16,038 nucleotides of DNA from Omnitrophica WOR_2 bacterium RBG_13_41_10 (lineage in GTDB: Bacteria > Omnitrophota > Gorgyraeia > Gygaellales > Profunditerraquicolaceae): contig MHGH01000022.1 of assembly GCA_001805465.1 (NCBI GenBank), positions 15,767 through 31,804 of the forward strand, written 5' to 3'. Every line of letters begins with the position of its first letter. The stretch's first letter is position 1. The translations under genes were made by a program, and so were the position numbers. Below the pieces are notes generated by a model. The model saw nothing but the letters and a program-made list of their open reading frames with translations. It was not told the origin of the DNA and searched no databases. Below are positions 1 to 5,073 of this stretch, piece by piece.

Positions 1-165
1 ACTAAGTGTATAAAAATTCCTTTTTAGCCTGACAAAATAGCCGTTTTTCACGTAACGGCTGCATAAAACCCGCGCGGAACTGCGTTTTATTTTCAGGATA
101 TCTTGCAGGTCCTTTAGCTCAAAAAATACCTTTTGGCGTAATTTACGTAATTTGGCGTAGTTCAT
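1..165 (-). CDS. AbiEi-type antitoxin / transcriptional regulator, N-terminal part (runs off left edge)
   Basis: This minus-strand reading frame starts at the ATG at 163-165 and stays open for 55 codons to the window edge, so the C-terminal part is missing. The visible protein begins MNYAKLRKLRQ and continues as a small winged-helix domain: a DL..IL.I helix at residues 19-26, a likely recognition helix RSSARVLCSRYVKNG at 28-42, and a wing ending in FVRLKRNFYTL. This pattern is typical of the N-terminal domain of AbiEi-like antitoxins (the AbiEi_4 family), where a short DNA-binding domain precedes a larger C-terminal domain. Known members repress their own operon and neutralise an AbiEii nucleotidyltransferase toxin encoded next to them. 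A consensus promoter and a long dyad lie directly upstream, which fits autoregulation. I see no good ribosome binding site. Family assignment is by pattern only; it could be an orphan regulator without a toxin. Confidence 0.7.
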   Translation of the reverse strand, partial: MNYAKLRKLRQKVFFELKDLQDILKIKRSSARVLCSRYVKNGYFVRLKRNFYTLS

Positions 166-166
166 T

Positions 167-208
167 TAAATACAGTTAATTAACACTTATGTTAATTATA
201 TGTATTTA
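167..208. promoter_or_regulatory. 42-bp dyad overlapping the -10 box: probable operator
   Basis: The inner arms TAATTAACA (177-185) and TGTTAATTA (190-198) are perfect 9-base inverted repeats around a 4-base centre. After a 2-base mismatch the symmetry resumes with TAAATACA (167-174) and TGTATTTA (201-208). The dyad covers the -10 box and the expected start site of the promoter that drives the AbiEi-like gene. AbiEi proteins are known to repress their own promoter through inverted repeats, so this is the likely operator. It is AT-rich and has no U-tract, so a terminator role for the upstream operon is less likely. Confidence 0.6.
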
Positions 209-222
209 CTAAAAATTGTCAA
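195..222 (-). promoter_or_regulatory. Consensus sigma-70 promoter of the AbiEi-like gene
   Basis: On the minus strand TTGACA (217-222) is followed after 16 bases by TATAAT (195-200), both perfect matches to the housekeeping sigma factor consensus. The predicted transcript start is near 188, leaving a leader of roughly 20 bases before the ATG at 165. The promoter lies just past the stop codon of the upstream reductase gene (233-235), so the AbiEi-like gene has its own transcription. Confidence 0.75.
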
Positions 223-232
223 TATTTTTCTT

Positions 233-1321
233 TTATATTAAGAAAAATTTCCTTTTTCTTTTACTTTGGGCGCTATTTTTTATTTTTAAAATTTCCTCAA
301 GAGACATTGCTCTTTCTCTGCTGGTGAGGCCGGCGATTTCAAAGCCGTGCTTTGCTGCCAAATGCATAATTTCGCGCACCTTATAGATATCCGGGTCTTT
401 GCCCAGAGAATAATTTTCGTATTTTCTATCCAAAGCCAGAATCATTGGCTCGGCCATACAGGGAAAGCACAGGCCTTCCGGCAGGCCAAAGTCAAAATTA
501 AATTTTACGCTTACCCCGGGCGGCCTGATAGTTACTCCGTCGATGACTAAGATATCGTCGCGTATTTGGGCAGATATTTTCCTGGGATAAGATGAGTCAA
601 AAACTATTGCACCCGGCCTAAGCTTGGTTAAATCAAAATCAGAAGGTAGCCGGTTAGTTGCCACTATTACAATCCCGGTTTTATTAAGAATAGGAGCCAG
701 GCCTTGGACAATATGCAGTTTTTTACGTTTTTCCTTAGGCAGCTCTGAAAAGAAAAGCTGAAATTTTTCTTTATTATGCACCGTGACATAGATATTACGC
801 ACAAAATGGGATAAAATCTCAAAGCAGTATTTGCCTATGCTGGAAGTTATCCCTAAAATAAGCACATCAGTGCGCCTTAAATCCATCTCCATAATATCCA
901 CTGCCCTAAGAATAGATTCGGGTATGGTGGCGAGGGTATAATTTGAGCCTGTGGTTAAAGGCACATTAACTAATTTTGTCATTTCTAGGCCTTTATTACC
1001 GCTAAAAGCAGTGTAAGCAGTGAGGCCGATTATTTTCGGGTTTAAGCTGTGCGCTAATTTTAGGGTTTCTATAACCGCCTTCATTACTTTAGTTGGGCTT
1101 AAAGAAGCCATCTGGTCAAGCAATAACGGGCACATTACCAGAGTGCCTCGAGCGGTCCTGCCTAAAGGAGAATACAGGCCTTGCACTTCCGCAGCTTTAA
1201 AGGGAGACATCCATTCCAATAACTTACGCACTAAAGCTATGGGCTTGCGTTTCATTCCCGGCTCGTATTTATGCAGGAGCTCTTCGCTGGTAGGATGAAT
1301 TATTAAGGCATAATCATACAT
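233..1321 (-). CDS. Long-chain acyl-ACP reductase-like protein (cyanobacterial AAR family)
   Basis: The 362-residue protein matches the overall plan of cyanobacterial acyl-ACP reductase (about 340 residues), which reduces fatty acyl-ACP to fatty aldehyde with NADPH through a Cys thioester. Visible landmarks are IIHPTS near the N-terminus (residues 7-12; IGHLTS in cyanobacteria), LTTGSNYT at 122-129 (the TTGN.HT segment), a Rossmann loop GITSSIG at 157-163, DSSYPRK at 242-248 and CFPCMAEPM at 285-293. The last corresponds to the FACFAEA segment that holds the catalytic Cys, so C288 is the likely nucleophile. A KHGFE element follows at 324-328. The start overlaps the stop of the SRPBCC gene by 8 bases, suggesting coupled translation. 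No aldehyde deformylating oxygenase is present. The product could be a fatty aldehyde or another thioester-derived aldehyde. Family membership is fairly sure, substrate is not. A shikimate-dehydrogenase-like annotation would reflect only the Rossmann fold. Confidence 0.72.
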   Translation of the reverse strand: MYDYALIIHPTSEELLHKYEPGMKRKPIALVRKLLEWMSPFKAAEVQGLYSPLGRTARGTLVMCPLLLDQMASLSPTKVMKAVIETLKLAHSLNPKIIGLTAYTAFSGNKGLEMTKLVNVPLTTGSNYTLATIPESILRAVDIMEMDLRRTDVLILGITSSIGKYCFEILSHFVRNIYVTVHNKEKFQLFFSELPKEKRKKLHIVQGLAPILNKTGIVIVATNRLPSDFDLTKLRPGAIVFDSSYPRKISAQIRDDILVIDGVTIRPPGVSVKFNFDFGLPEGLCFPCMAEPMILALDRKYENYSLGKDPDIYKVREIMHLAAKHGFEIAGLTSRERAMSLEEILKIKNSAQSKRKRKFFLI

Positions 1322-1760
1322 TGCTTTTTTCCAATTCTTTACGGATTGCCTGGATCATTCCCCGTAAGCTGCGCTGGGCTTTATTTTCCAAGGCCTTGCC
1401 TACATGTTTTTCTAATACCGGTATCCCCCAGTCAAATTCTACTCTGATGCTTAGTTCTGTGCCGTCGGCTGCACTTTTCACAGACCAGAGGCCCTGATAA
1501 GCCTTGTAATAACCTTCTACCATATTGAACTTGACCTGGAAATTGTCATCATCAAAAACATCTTCTTCCTTCCAACTTACCGGAGCACCGTCTATCTCGG
1601 TTTCCCATGAAGTAATAATCCTGTTTTCGTTTAGGCGCTTGATCACATTCAGGCTTTTTATATCGCGCATAAACCGGGGAAAACTTTCCATGTTCTTGAT
1701 GGCTTCATAAACTTCAAGCCTGGGCTTTTTTATTTTTATTGTAGCTTCAATTATCGGCAT
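1314..1760 (-). CDS. SRPBCC (START-like / polyketide cyclase–COQ10) family protein
   Basis: This is a 148-residue cytosolic protein with no signal peptide or membrane segment. It has the layout of a small SRPBCC fold: an N-terminal strand (IIEATIKIKKP), a first helix containing the typical VYEAIKNMESFPRFM segment (17-31), a run of strands (ITSWETEIDG, VSWKEEDVF, VKFNMVEG, LWSVKS, TELSIRVEFDWGIP) and a long C-terminal helix (about 115-145). Members bind hydrophobic ligands such as lipids, polyketides or quinone precursors; no catalytic residues can be named here. It sits between the HTH gene (12 bases upstream, with a Shine-Dalgarno AAGGA over that gene's stop) and the acyl-ACP-reductase-like gene (8-base overlap). 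The context suggests it presents or accepts a hydrophobic substrate or product for the reductase. That role is inferred. Confidence 0.7.
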   Translation of the reverse strand: MPIIEATIKIKKPRLEVYEAIKNMESFPRFMRDIKSLNVIKRLNENRIITSWETEIDGAPVSWKEEDVFDDDNFQVKFNMVEGYYKAYQGLWSVKSAADGTELSIRVEFDWGIPVLEKHVGKALENKAQRSLRGMIQAIRKELEKSNV

Positions 1761-1772
1761 ATTTGTTAATCC

Positions 1773-2003
1773 TTAGGAAGTCGCGCCTAAAACCGATTTT
1801 CTGCGTTCTCTGCCTTGGCTGTTATAAACTAGCTTATCCTTAATCCACTTATCAATGTATTTTTTGTGAAATCTCCAGTCCGTGCCAATCTTAAATGCCG
1901 GGATCTTTCCGTCGCGGGCATACCTGTGTACGGTAAGCGGATGCAGCTTAAGGTAATCAGCAACCTCTTTGGCAGTCATGATTTCTTTGTCTTTGGCTAG
2001 CAT
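1773..2003 (-). CDS. Small excisionase/MerR-type helix-turn-helix DNA-binding protein
   Basis: The 76-residue protein is almost entirely an HTH_17 (excisionase-family) domain: AKEVADYLKLHPLTVHRYARDG at residues 11-32 forms the helix-turn-helix, followed by the wing IPAFKIGTDWRF (34-45) and the YIDKWIKDK helix. A basic tail (GRERRKS) ends it. The frame is open up to an ATG at 2072, but that ATG lies inside the -35 box of the promoter at 2044-2072. The ATG at 2001-2003 has an AGGAG 7 bases upstream, so I use it. Known relatives are phage excisionases or small regulators. Here it is the first gene of an operon with the SRPBCC and reductase genes and probably regulates that operon or the divergent toxin-antitoxin pair. 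No integrase is visible. Confidence 0.8.
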   Translation of the reverse strand: MLAKDKEIMTAKEVADYLKLHPLTVHRYARDGKIPAFKIGTDWRFHKKYIDKWIKDKLVYNSQGRERRKSVLGATS

Positions 2004-2010
2004 ACTAGCA

Positions 2011-2015
2011 CTCCT
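2011..2015 (-). promoter_or_regulatory. Shine-Dalgarno that fixes the start of the HTH gene
   Basis: AGGAG on the minus strand lies 7 bases before the ATG at 2001-2003. It supports the internal start over the upstream in-frame ATG at 2072, which would not be transcribed from the promoter seen here. Confidence 0.75.
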
Positions 2016-2043
2016 TTTTATCATATCTACGATAATCAGGTAT

Positions 2044-2072
2044 ATACTAATAGAACCAAGCGATATTGTCAA
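2044..2072 (-). promoter_or_regulatory. Promoter of the HTH–SRPBCC–reductase operon
   Basis: On the minus strand TTGACA (2067-2072) and TAGTAT (2044-2049, 4 of 6 consensus) are separated by 17 bases. The predicted start site is near 2037, giving a leader of about 34 bases before the HTH ATG. It is divergent from the toxin-antitoxin promoter about 80 bases away. Confidence 0.65.
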
Positions 2073-2152
2073 GAAATTAAAAATTCTCTGTTAGAAAACC
2101 TTGTTCTTTGCGTCTATTATAATTAGCAAGGGATGAGTCTTTAAATTTTATC

Positions 2153-2181
2153 TTGACAATACAAGTTATATCTTGTATAAT
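2153..2181 (+). promoter_or_regulatory. Consensus promoter of the HigBA-type pair
   Basis: TTGACA (2153-2158), a 17-base spacer and TATAAT (2176-2181) match the housekeeping consensus exactly. The toxin ATG begins at 2186, only 4 bases after the -10 box, so the transcript should start at or next to the start codon. Confidence 0.8.
2159..2178. promoter_or_regulatory. Inverted repeat in the promoter spacer: probable HigA operator
   Basis: ATACAAG (2159-2165) and CTTGTAT (2172-2178) are perfect 7-base arms around a 6-base centre, lying between the -35 and -10 boxes and touching the latter. HigA-type antitoxins repress their own promoter by binding such dyads, so this is the expected autoregulatory site. 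Confidence 0.6.
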
Positions 2182-2185
2182 TTAA

Positions 2186-2572
2186 ATGGAAAAACGTATA
2201 TTCGATACTTATTATTATATCGATGAACAAGGTTATAGCCCTGTCAAAGAATTTATTTTTAGGCTAAATAAAAAAGAAAAAGCCAAAATTAAGGCTTATA
2301 TTAATGAATTAAGAATGCTGGGGCATAACTTACGTAGGCCAATGGCAGATTATTTGGGAGAGGGGATTTATGAACTTAGGCCAAAACATAACAGGGTTTT
2401 CTATTTCTTTTATTTAAGAACCGGCATTGTATTCGTTCACGCTATTCATAAGAAGACAAAAAAGATTCCACCAAGCGATATACAGATATGTTTAAAAAGA
2501 AAAAATCAAATTGAGTTAGAAGAAAAATATATTGAAAAAACAGAACTGGAGGTGAAATATGGCAAAAATTAA
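2186..2572 (+). CDS. higB: HigB/RelE-superfamily toxin (phage Gp49-like)
   Basis: The 128-residue protein has the HigB/Gp49 signature: an N-terminal strand, YSPVKEFI (17-24), a basic helical hairpin, then YELRPKHNRVFYFF (62-75) and HAIHKKTKKIPPSDI (85-99). Family members are ribosome-dependent mRNA endonucleases of type II toxin-antitoxin systems. The start is nearly forced: a TAA (2183-2185) directly precedes the ATG in frame and the next Met is residue 44. There is no Shine-Dalgarno and the promoter -10 box is 4 bases away, which predicts a leaderless mRNA. The gene overlaps the antitoxin by 14 bases, in the toxin-first order typical of higBA. The C-terminus beyond about residue 105 is a charged extension (Glu/Lys-rich), which the overlap requires but which may not be part of the catalytic fold. 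Confidence 0.85.
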   Translation: MEKRIFDTYYYIDEQGYSPVKEFIFRLNKKEKAKIKAYINELRMLGHNLRRPMADYLGEGIYELRPKHNRVFYFFYLRTGIVFVHAIHKKTKKIPPSDIQICLKRKNQIELEEKYIEKTELEVKYGKN

Positions 2573-2888
2573 ATTAGAAAATACAGATATATATTTAAAC
2601 GAATTATTAAAAGATGAAAAGTTCAGGAGGCTTTATGAGATTGAGTGCGCAAAGGTGGCTTTAGCGCAAAAAATAGCTGAACTCAGGGAAGATGAAAATT
2701 TGACTCAAGCTGAGCTGGCAAAAAGGCTGGGTGTTTCGCAGCAATTTGTTTCTCAGATTGAAACTGGAGACGAGAAAAACTTAACTCTTGAGACTTTAAT
2801 TAAAATTGCTAGATCCTTAGGGAAAGGAATTACTATTTCTTTTACTAAGCTTTCAAAGCAGCATCAGTTTTCCCTCAAAGTAACGTAA
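2559..2888 (+). CDS. higA: HigA-type XRE antitoxin
   Basis: This 109-residue protein has an N-terminal toxin-contacting segment of about 35 residues followed by a Cro/C1-type helix-turn-helix (about 36-92). Visible elements are LTQAELAKRLGVSQQFVSQIE (48-68) with recognition helix SQQFVSQIE, then LTLETLIKIARSLG. It is expected to bind and inhibit the upstream toxin and repress the shared promoter. A strong GGAGGTG (2548-2554) precedes its ATG, while the toxin has none, which should favour excess antitoxin from the same transcript. The two genes overlap by 14 bases. Confidence 0.88.
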   Translation: MAKIKLENTDIYLNELLKDEKFRRLYEIECAKVALAQKIAELREDENLTQAELAKRLGVSQQFVSQIETGDEKNLTLETLIKIARSLGKGITISFTKLSKQHQFSLKVT

Positions 2889-2920
2889 AAATTTAAATAA
2901 TTCTGACCCCGTTTTTACGT
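2883..2920. repeat. Inverted repeat between convergent transcription units
   Basis: ACGTAAAAA (2883-2891, covering the higA stop) and TTTTTACGT (2912-2920) are perfect 9-base arms around a 20-base loop containing AATTCTGACCCC. It lies where higA and the lipoyl-domain gene converge. It could act as a weak bidirectional terminator because each strand has U-rich stretches within the stem, but no U-tract follows the stem and GC content is low. Confidence 0.4.
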
Positions 2921-2926
2921 CTCCTT

Positions 2927-3157
2927 CTATTCTATTATAGCCAGGACTTCGCCGATATTGACGAGGTTACCTTCCTGAACGAGGATTTCAGAGAGTGTGC
3001 CTGAAGCAGGGCTGGGCAGGTTAAAGGTGGCTTTGTCAGTGGTTAATTCTATCAGGTCATCTTTTTCATTTACCTTATCGCCAACCTTAAAATACCAATA
3101 TGAAACCGTGGCTTTATCAATTCCTTCACCTAATGGCGGCAATTGTACTTTGGTCAT
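2927..3157 (-). CDS. Free-standing lipoyl-domain protein
   Basis: The entire 76-residue product is a single lipoyl/biotinyl-type domain, like the first domain of a 2-oxoacid dehydrogenase E2: MTKVQLPPLGEGI at the start, WYFKVGDKV (21-29), the attachment loop ELTTDKATF (37-45) with lipoyl-lysine K42, then SPASGTLSEILVQEGNLVNIGEVLAII. DKA marks lipoate rather than biotin (MKM in biotin carriers). The expected linker, E1-binding domain and acyltransferase core are absent: a TAG stop follows directly. The start is supported by a GGGAGG at 3165-3170, 7 bases upstream. It overlaps the lipB 3' end by 32 bases. LipB would octanoylate it and the dihydrolipoamide dehydrogenase could re-oxidise it. Its partner enzyme is not visible. 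It may be an intact carrier or the remnant of an E2 cut off at this operon end. Confidence 0.85.
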   Translation of the reverse strand: MTKVQLPPLGEGIDKATVSYWYFKVGDKVNEKDDLIELTTDKATFNLPSPASGTLSEILVQEGNLVNIGEVLAIIE

Positions 3158-3782
3158 TGATTTTCCTCCCTATAGAAAAAATATTTTCAAATTTATTTAC
3201 TAAATTTTGTTTTACGCTTTCTATATCAATATTTTCTTCTAATAATGATTCTAAAGAAACCATTTCTATATCCATCCCGCAAGGCCTGATCAGTTTAAAA
3301 TTATCTAAATCATTTTGCTTGATGTTTATGCTTAGGCCGTGAAAGGTAATCCAGTTCCTTACGGCAATACCTATAGAGGCAATTTTTTGTTGGCCTATCC
3401 AGACCCCGGTTTTACCTTTGTAGGTTAGCCCTTGAATGCCAAAATCCGCCAAGAAATCCAGAATCACCCTTTCCAACTGCCTGAGAAACCAATGAATATC
3501 TTTTTTAAAATAGTTCAGGTTAAAAATCGGATATGCCGTTAATTGGCCGGGGCCGTGATAAGTAACACTTCCTCCCCGTTCTATCGGATATACAGGCAAT
3601 CTATTATCAGATAAAATATCTCCATTTTTGGTTAATCTGCCTGATGTGATTACCGGATAATGCCGGCAAATAACTAAGCCTGCCGGAATATAATTAATTC
3701 TGACCCCATTAAATATTTCTTTTTGAAAATCCCAGGCAGGTTTAAAATCGGTTAACCCTAAATCAAATAGCTTAAATTCCAT
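3126..3782 (-). CDS. lipB: Octanoyl-ACP:protein N-octanoyltransferase
   Basis: LipB moves octanoate from acyl carrier protein to the target lysine of lipoyl domains, the first step of lipoate assembly before LipA adds sulfur. The 218-residue protein has normal family length and shows RGGSVTYHGPGQLTAYPI (69-86), the KTGVWIGQQKIASIGIAV region with catalytic K133, and RPCGM with acyl-accepting C168. The start overlaps the lpd stop by 11 bases and the end overlaps the lipoyl-domain gene by 32 bases. The last residues (about GRKINDQSTIAAIR) are read through the next gene's ribosome site and first codons. lipA is not in the window. Confidence 0.93.
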   Translation of the reverse strand: MEFKLFDLGLTDFKPAWDFQKEIFNGVRINYIPAGLVICRHYPVITSGRLTKNGDILSDNRLPVYPIERGGSVTYHGPGQLTAYPIFNLNYFKKDIHWFLRQLERVILDFLADFGIQGLTYKGKTGVWIGQQKIASIGIAVRNWITFHGLSINIKQNDLDNFKLIRPCGMDIEMVSLESLLEENIDIESVKQNLVNKFENIFSIGRKINDQSTIAAIR

Positions 3783-5073
3783 CTTCTTTTTTTAAGGCTT
3801 GGTGGATTGATTCAGACAAGGTAGGATGGGCAAAAATTGTATTTCGGATTTGCCAGGCCTTAAGCTGGTTAGAAATAGCCACTGTAAGTATGGCGATTAA
3901 TTCTGTGGCGCCCGGGCCAATTATAGCAGCCCCCAAGATTTCGTCACTTTTCTTATCGGAAATGACCTTAATAAATCCTTCGCTTTCCTCTAAAATACGG
4001 CCCATTCCTAAACCCAAAAAGTCAAATTTATAAACATTAATTTCTTCGGGATTTAGCTCTTCTTCTTTTAAGCCCACTGTAGCAATCTGCGGCTCGGTAA
4101 AAATGCAATTGGGGACGTTGGTATTTTTGGCTTCTTGCATGTTTTCAGGATGCGCAATATTTCCCGCTGCTATTTCACCCTGATAGCTAGCAAAATGCGC
4201 CAGCATAATCTGGCCGGTAGAATCACCCGCAGCAAAAATATTAGGAATATTAGTTTTTAGATATTTATCGACGATGATTTTACCTCTTCCTAAATTGACC
4301 CCTATTTTTTCTAAGCCTATGGCCGATGTACACGCAGATCTTCCTACACAAACCAGTACTGTATCGTAATCTTGTAGATTAAAAGTTTTAGCATCAGTAT
4401 TAGTATTTACCTTAATCATTCGTTTCTTAAAAATTGTTTCTATTTTTTTAGCTACCTCTTTATCTATGCCCGGTAAAAGCTGCGGCATCATTTCTACGAT
4501 TGTAACTTCGCTTCCTAGGCTTGAAAATAGGCTGGCGAACTCACAACCGATTACCCCGCCTCCGATAATCAAAAGCTTTTTGGGAATTTCTTTTAAGCCT
4601 AACGCATCATCGCTAGAGATTATTTTCTTTGCGTCAAAAGGAATACTTTTTAACTCTTGGGGCCTTGAGCCGGTAGCAATAAGAATGAACTTTGTTTTAA
4701 GGGTTTTATCTGCGGCCCTTACTTCTTGATGAGAGATAATTTGCCCTTCGGCATTAATAAAATCAATCCCGCCAAGCATAAACTGCATGCTATCTTTAAG
4801 TTGCTGGACAATCTTATCTTTTCTCTCTTGAATTTTAAGGAAATTTACCTGCGGATTTAGGGTTTCTACTCCAAAAGTACCAGCCTTTTTACAGAGGGAA
4901 TATATTTTTGCGGATTGTATTAAAGATTTGGTGGGAATGCATCCTTTGTTAAGGCAGGTGCCGCCAAGCTCTGCTTTATCGATAAGAGCAACCTTTAGGC
5001 CCAGGCCTTTAGCCTTTATTGCAGCATTAAATCCTGCCCAGCCAGCGCCAATTACTACTAAATCGTAATCCAT
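3772..5073 (-). CDS. lpdA: Dihydrolipoamide dehydrogenase (E3)
   Basis: This 433-residue flavoprotein re-oxidises dihydrolipoyl groups with NAD+. Domains in order are: FAD-binding GAGWAG (9-14), the redox disulfide C40/C45 in GGTCLNKGC, ATGSRP (134-139), the NAD-binding GGGVIG (171-176) followed by E194, the second FAD motif AAGD (281-284), and the dimer-interface catalytic pair in AHPTLSE (H416, E421). All key residues of lipoamide dehydrogenase are present. It is on the short side (usual about 460-475). It joins mdh by a TAATG overlap and lipB by an 11-base overlap. With a lipoyl domain and LipB downstream, its substrate is probably that lipoyl protein; a complex using E1/E2 encoded elsewhere is also possible. 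Confidence 0.92.
   Translation of the reverse strand: MDYDLVVIGAGWAGFNAAIKAKGLGLKVALIDKAELGGTCLNKGCIPTKSLIQSAKIYSLCKKAGTFGVETLNPQVNFLKIQERKDKIVQQLKDSMQFMLGGIDFINAEGQIISHQEVRAADKTLKTKFILIATGSRPQELKSIPFDAKKIISSDDALGLKEIPKKLLIIGGGVIGCEFASLFSSLGSEVTIVEMMPQLLPGIDKEVAKKIETIFKKRMIKVNTNTDAKTFNLQDYDTVLVCVGRSACTSAIGLEKIGVNLGRGKIIVDKYLKTNIPNIFAAGDSTGQIMLAHFASYQGEIAAGNIAHPENMQEAKNTNVPNCIFTEPQIATVGLKEEELNPEEINVYKFDFLGLGMGRILEESEGFIKVISDKKSDEILGAAIIGPGATELIAILTVAISNQLKAWQIRNTIFAHPTLSESIHQALKKEDGI

Noticed and set aside
233..1321. Shikimate dehydrogenase or generic NAD-binding protein
   Set aside because: The Rossmann part alone could suggest this, but the N-terminal and Cys-containing segments match the acyl-ACP reductase order and no shikimate-binding motif is seen.
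2004..2072. Longer N-terminus for the HTH protein starting at 2072
   Set aside because: The ATG at 2072 overlaps the -35 box of the operon promoter, lacks a ribosome site, and the extra residues are not HTH-like; the ATG at 2003 has AGGAG at good spacing.
2097..2134. Second TATAAT (2118-2123) and CCTTG/CAAGG inverted repeat in the divergent intergenic region
   Set aside because: No -35 box is at suitable spacing and the arms are only 5 bases with a long gap, so neither is convincing beside the consensus promoters.
2927..3157. Biotin carrier domain
   Set aside because: The attachment loop is TDKA rather than the MKM of biotin carriers, and LipB and lipoamide dehydrogenase are the neighbours.
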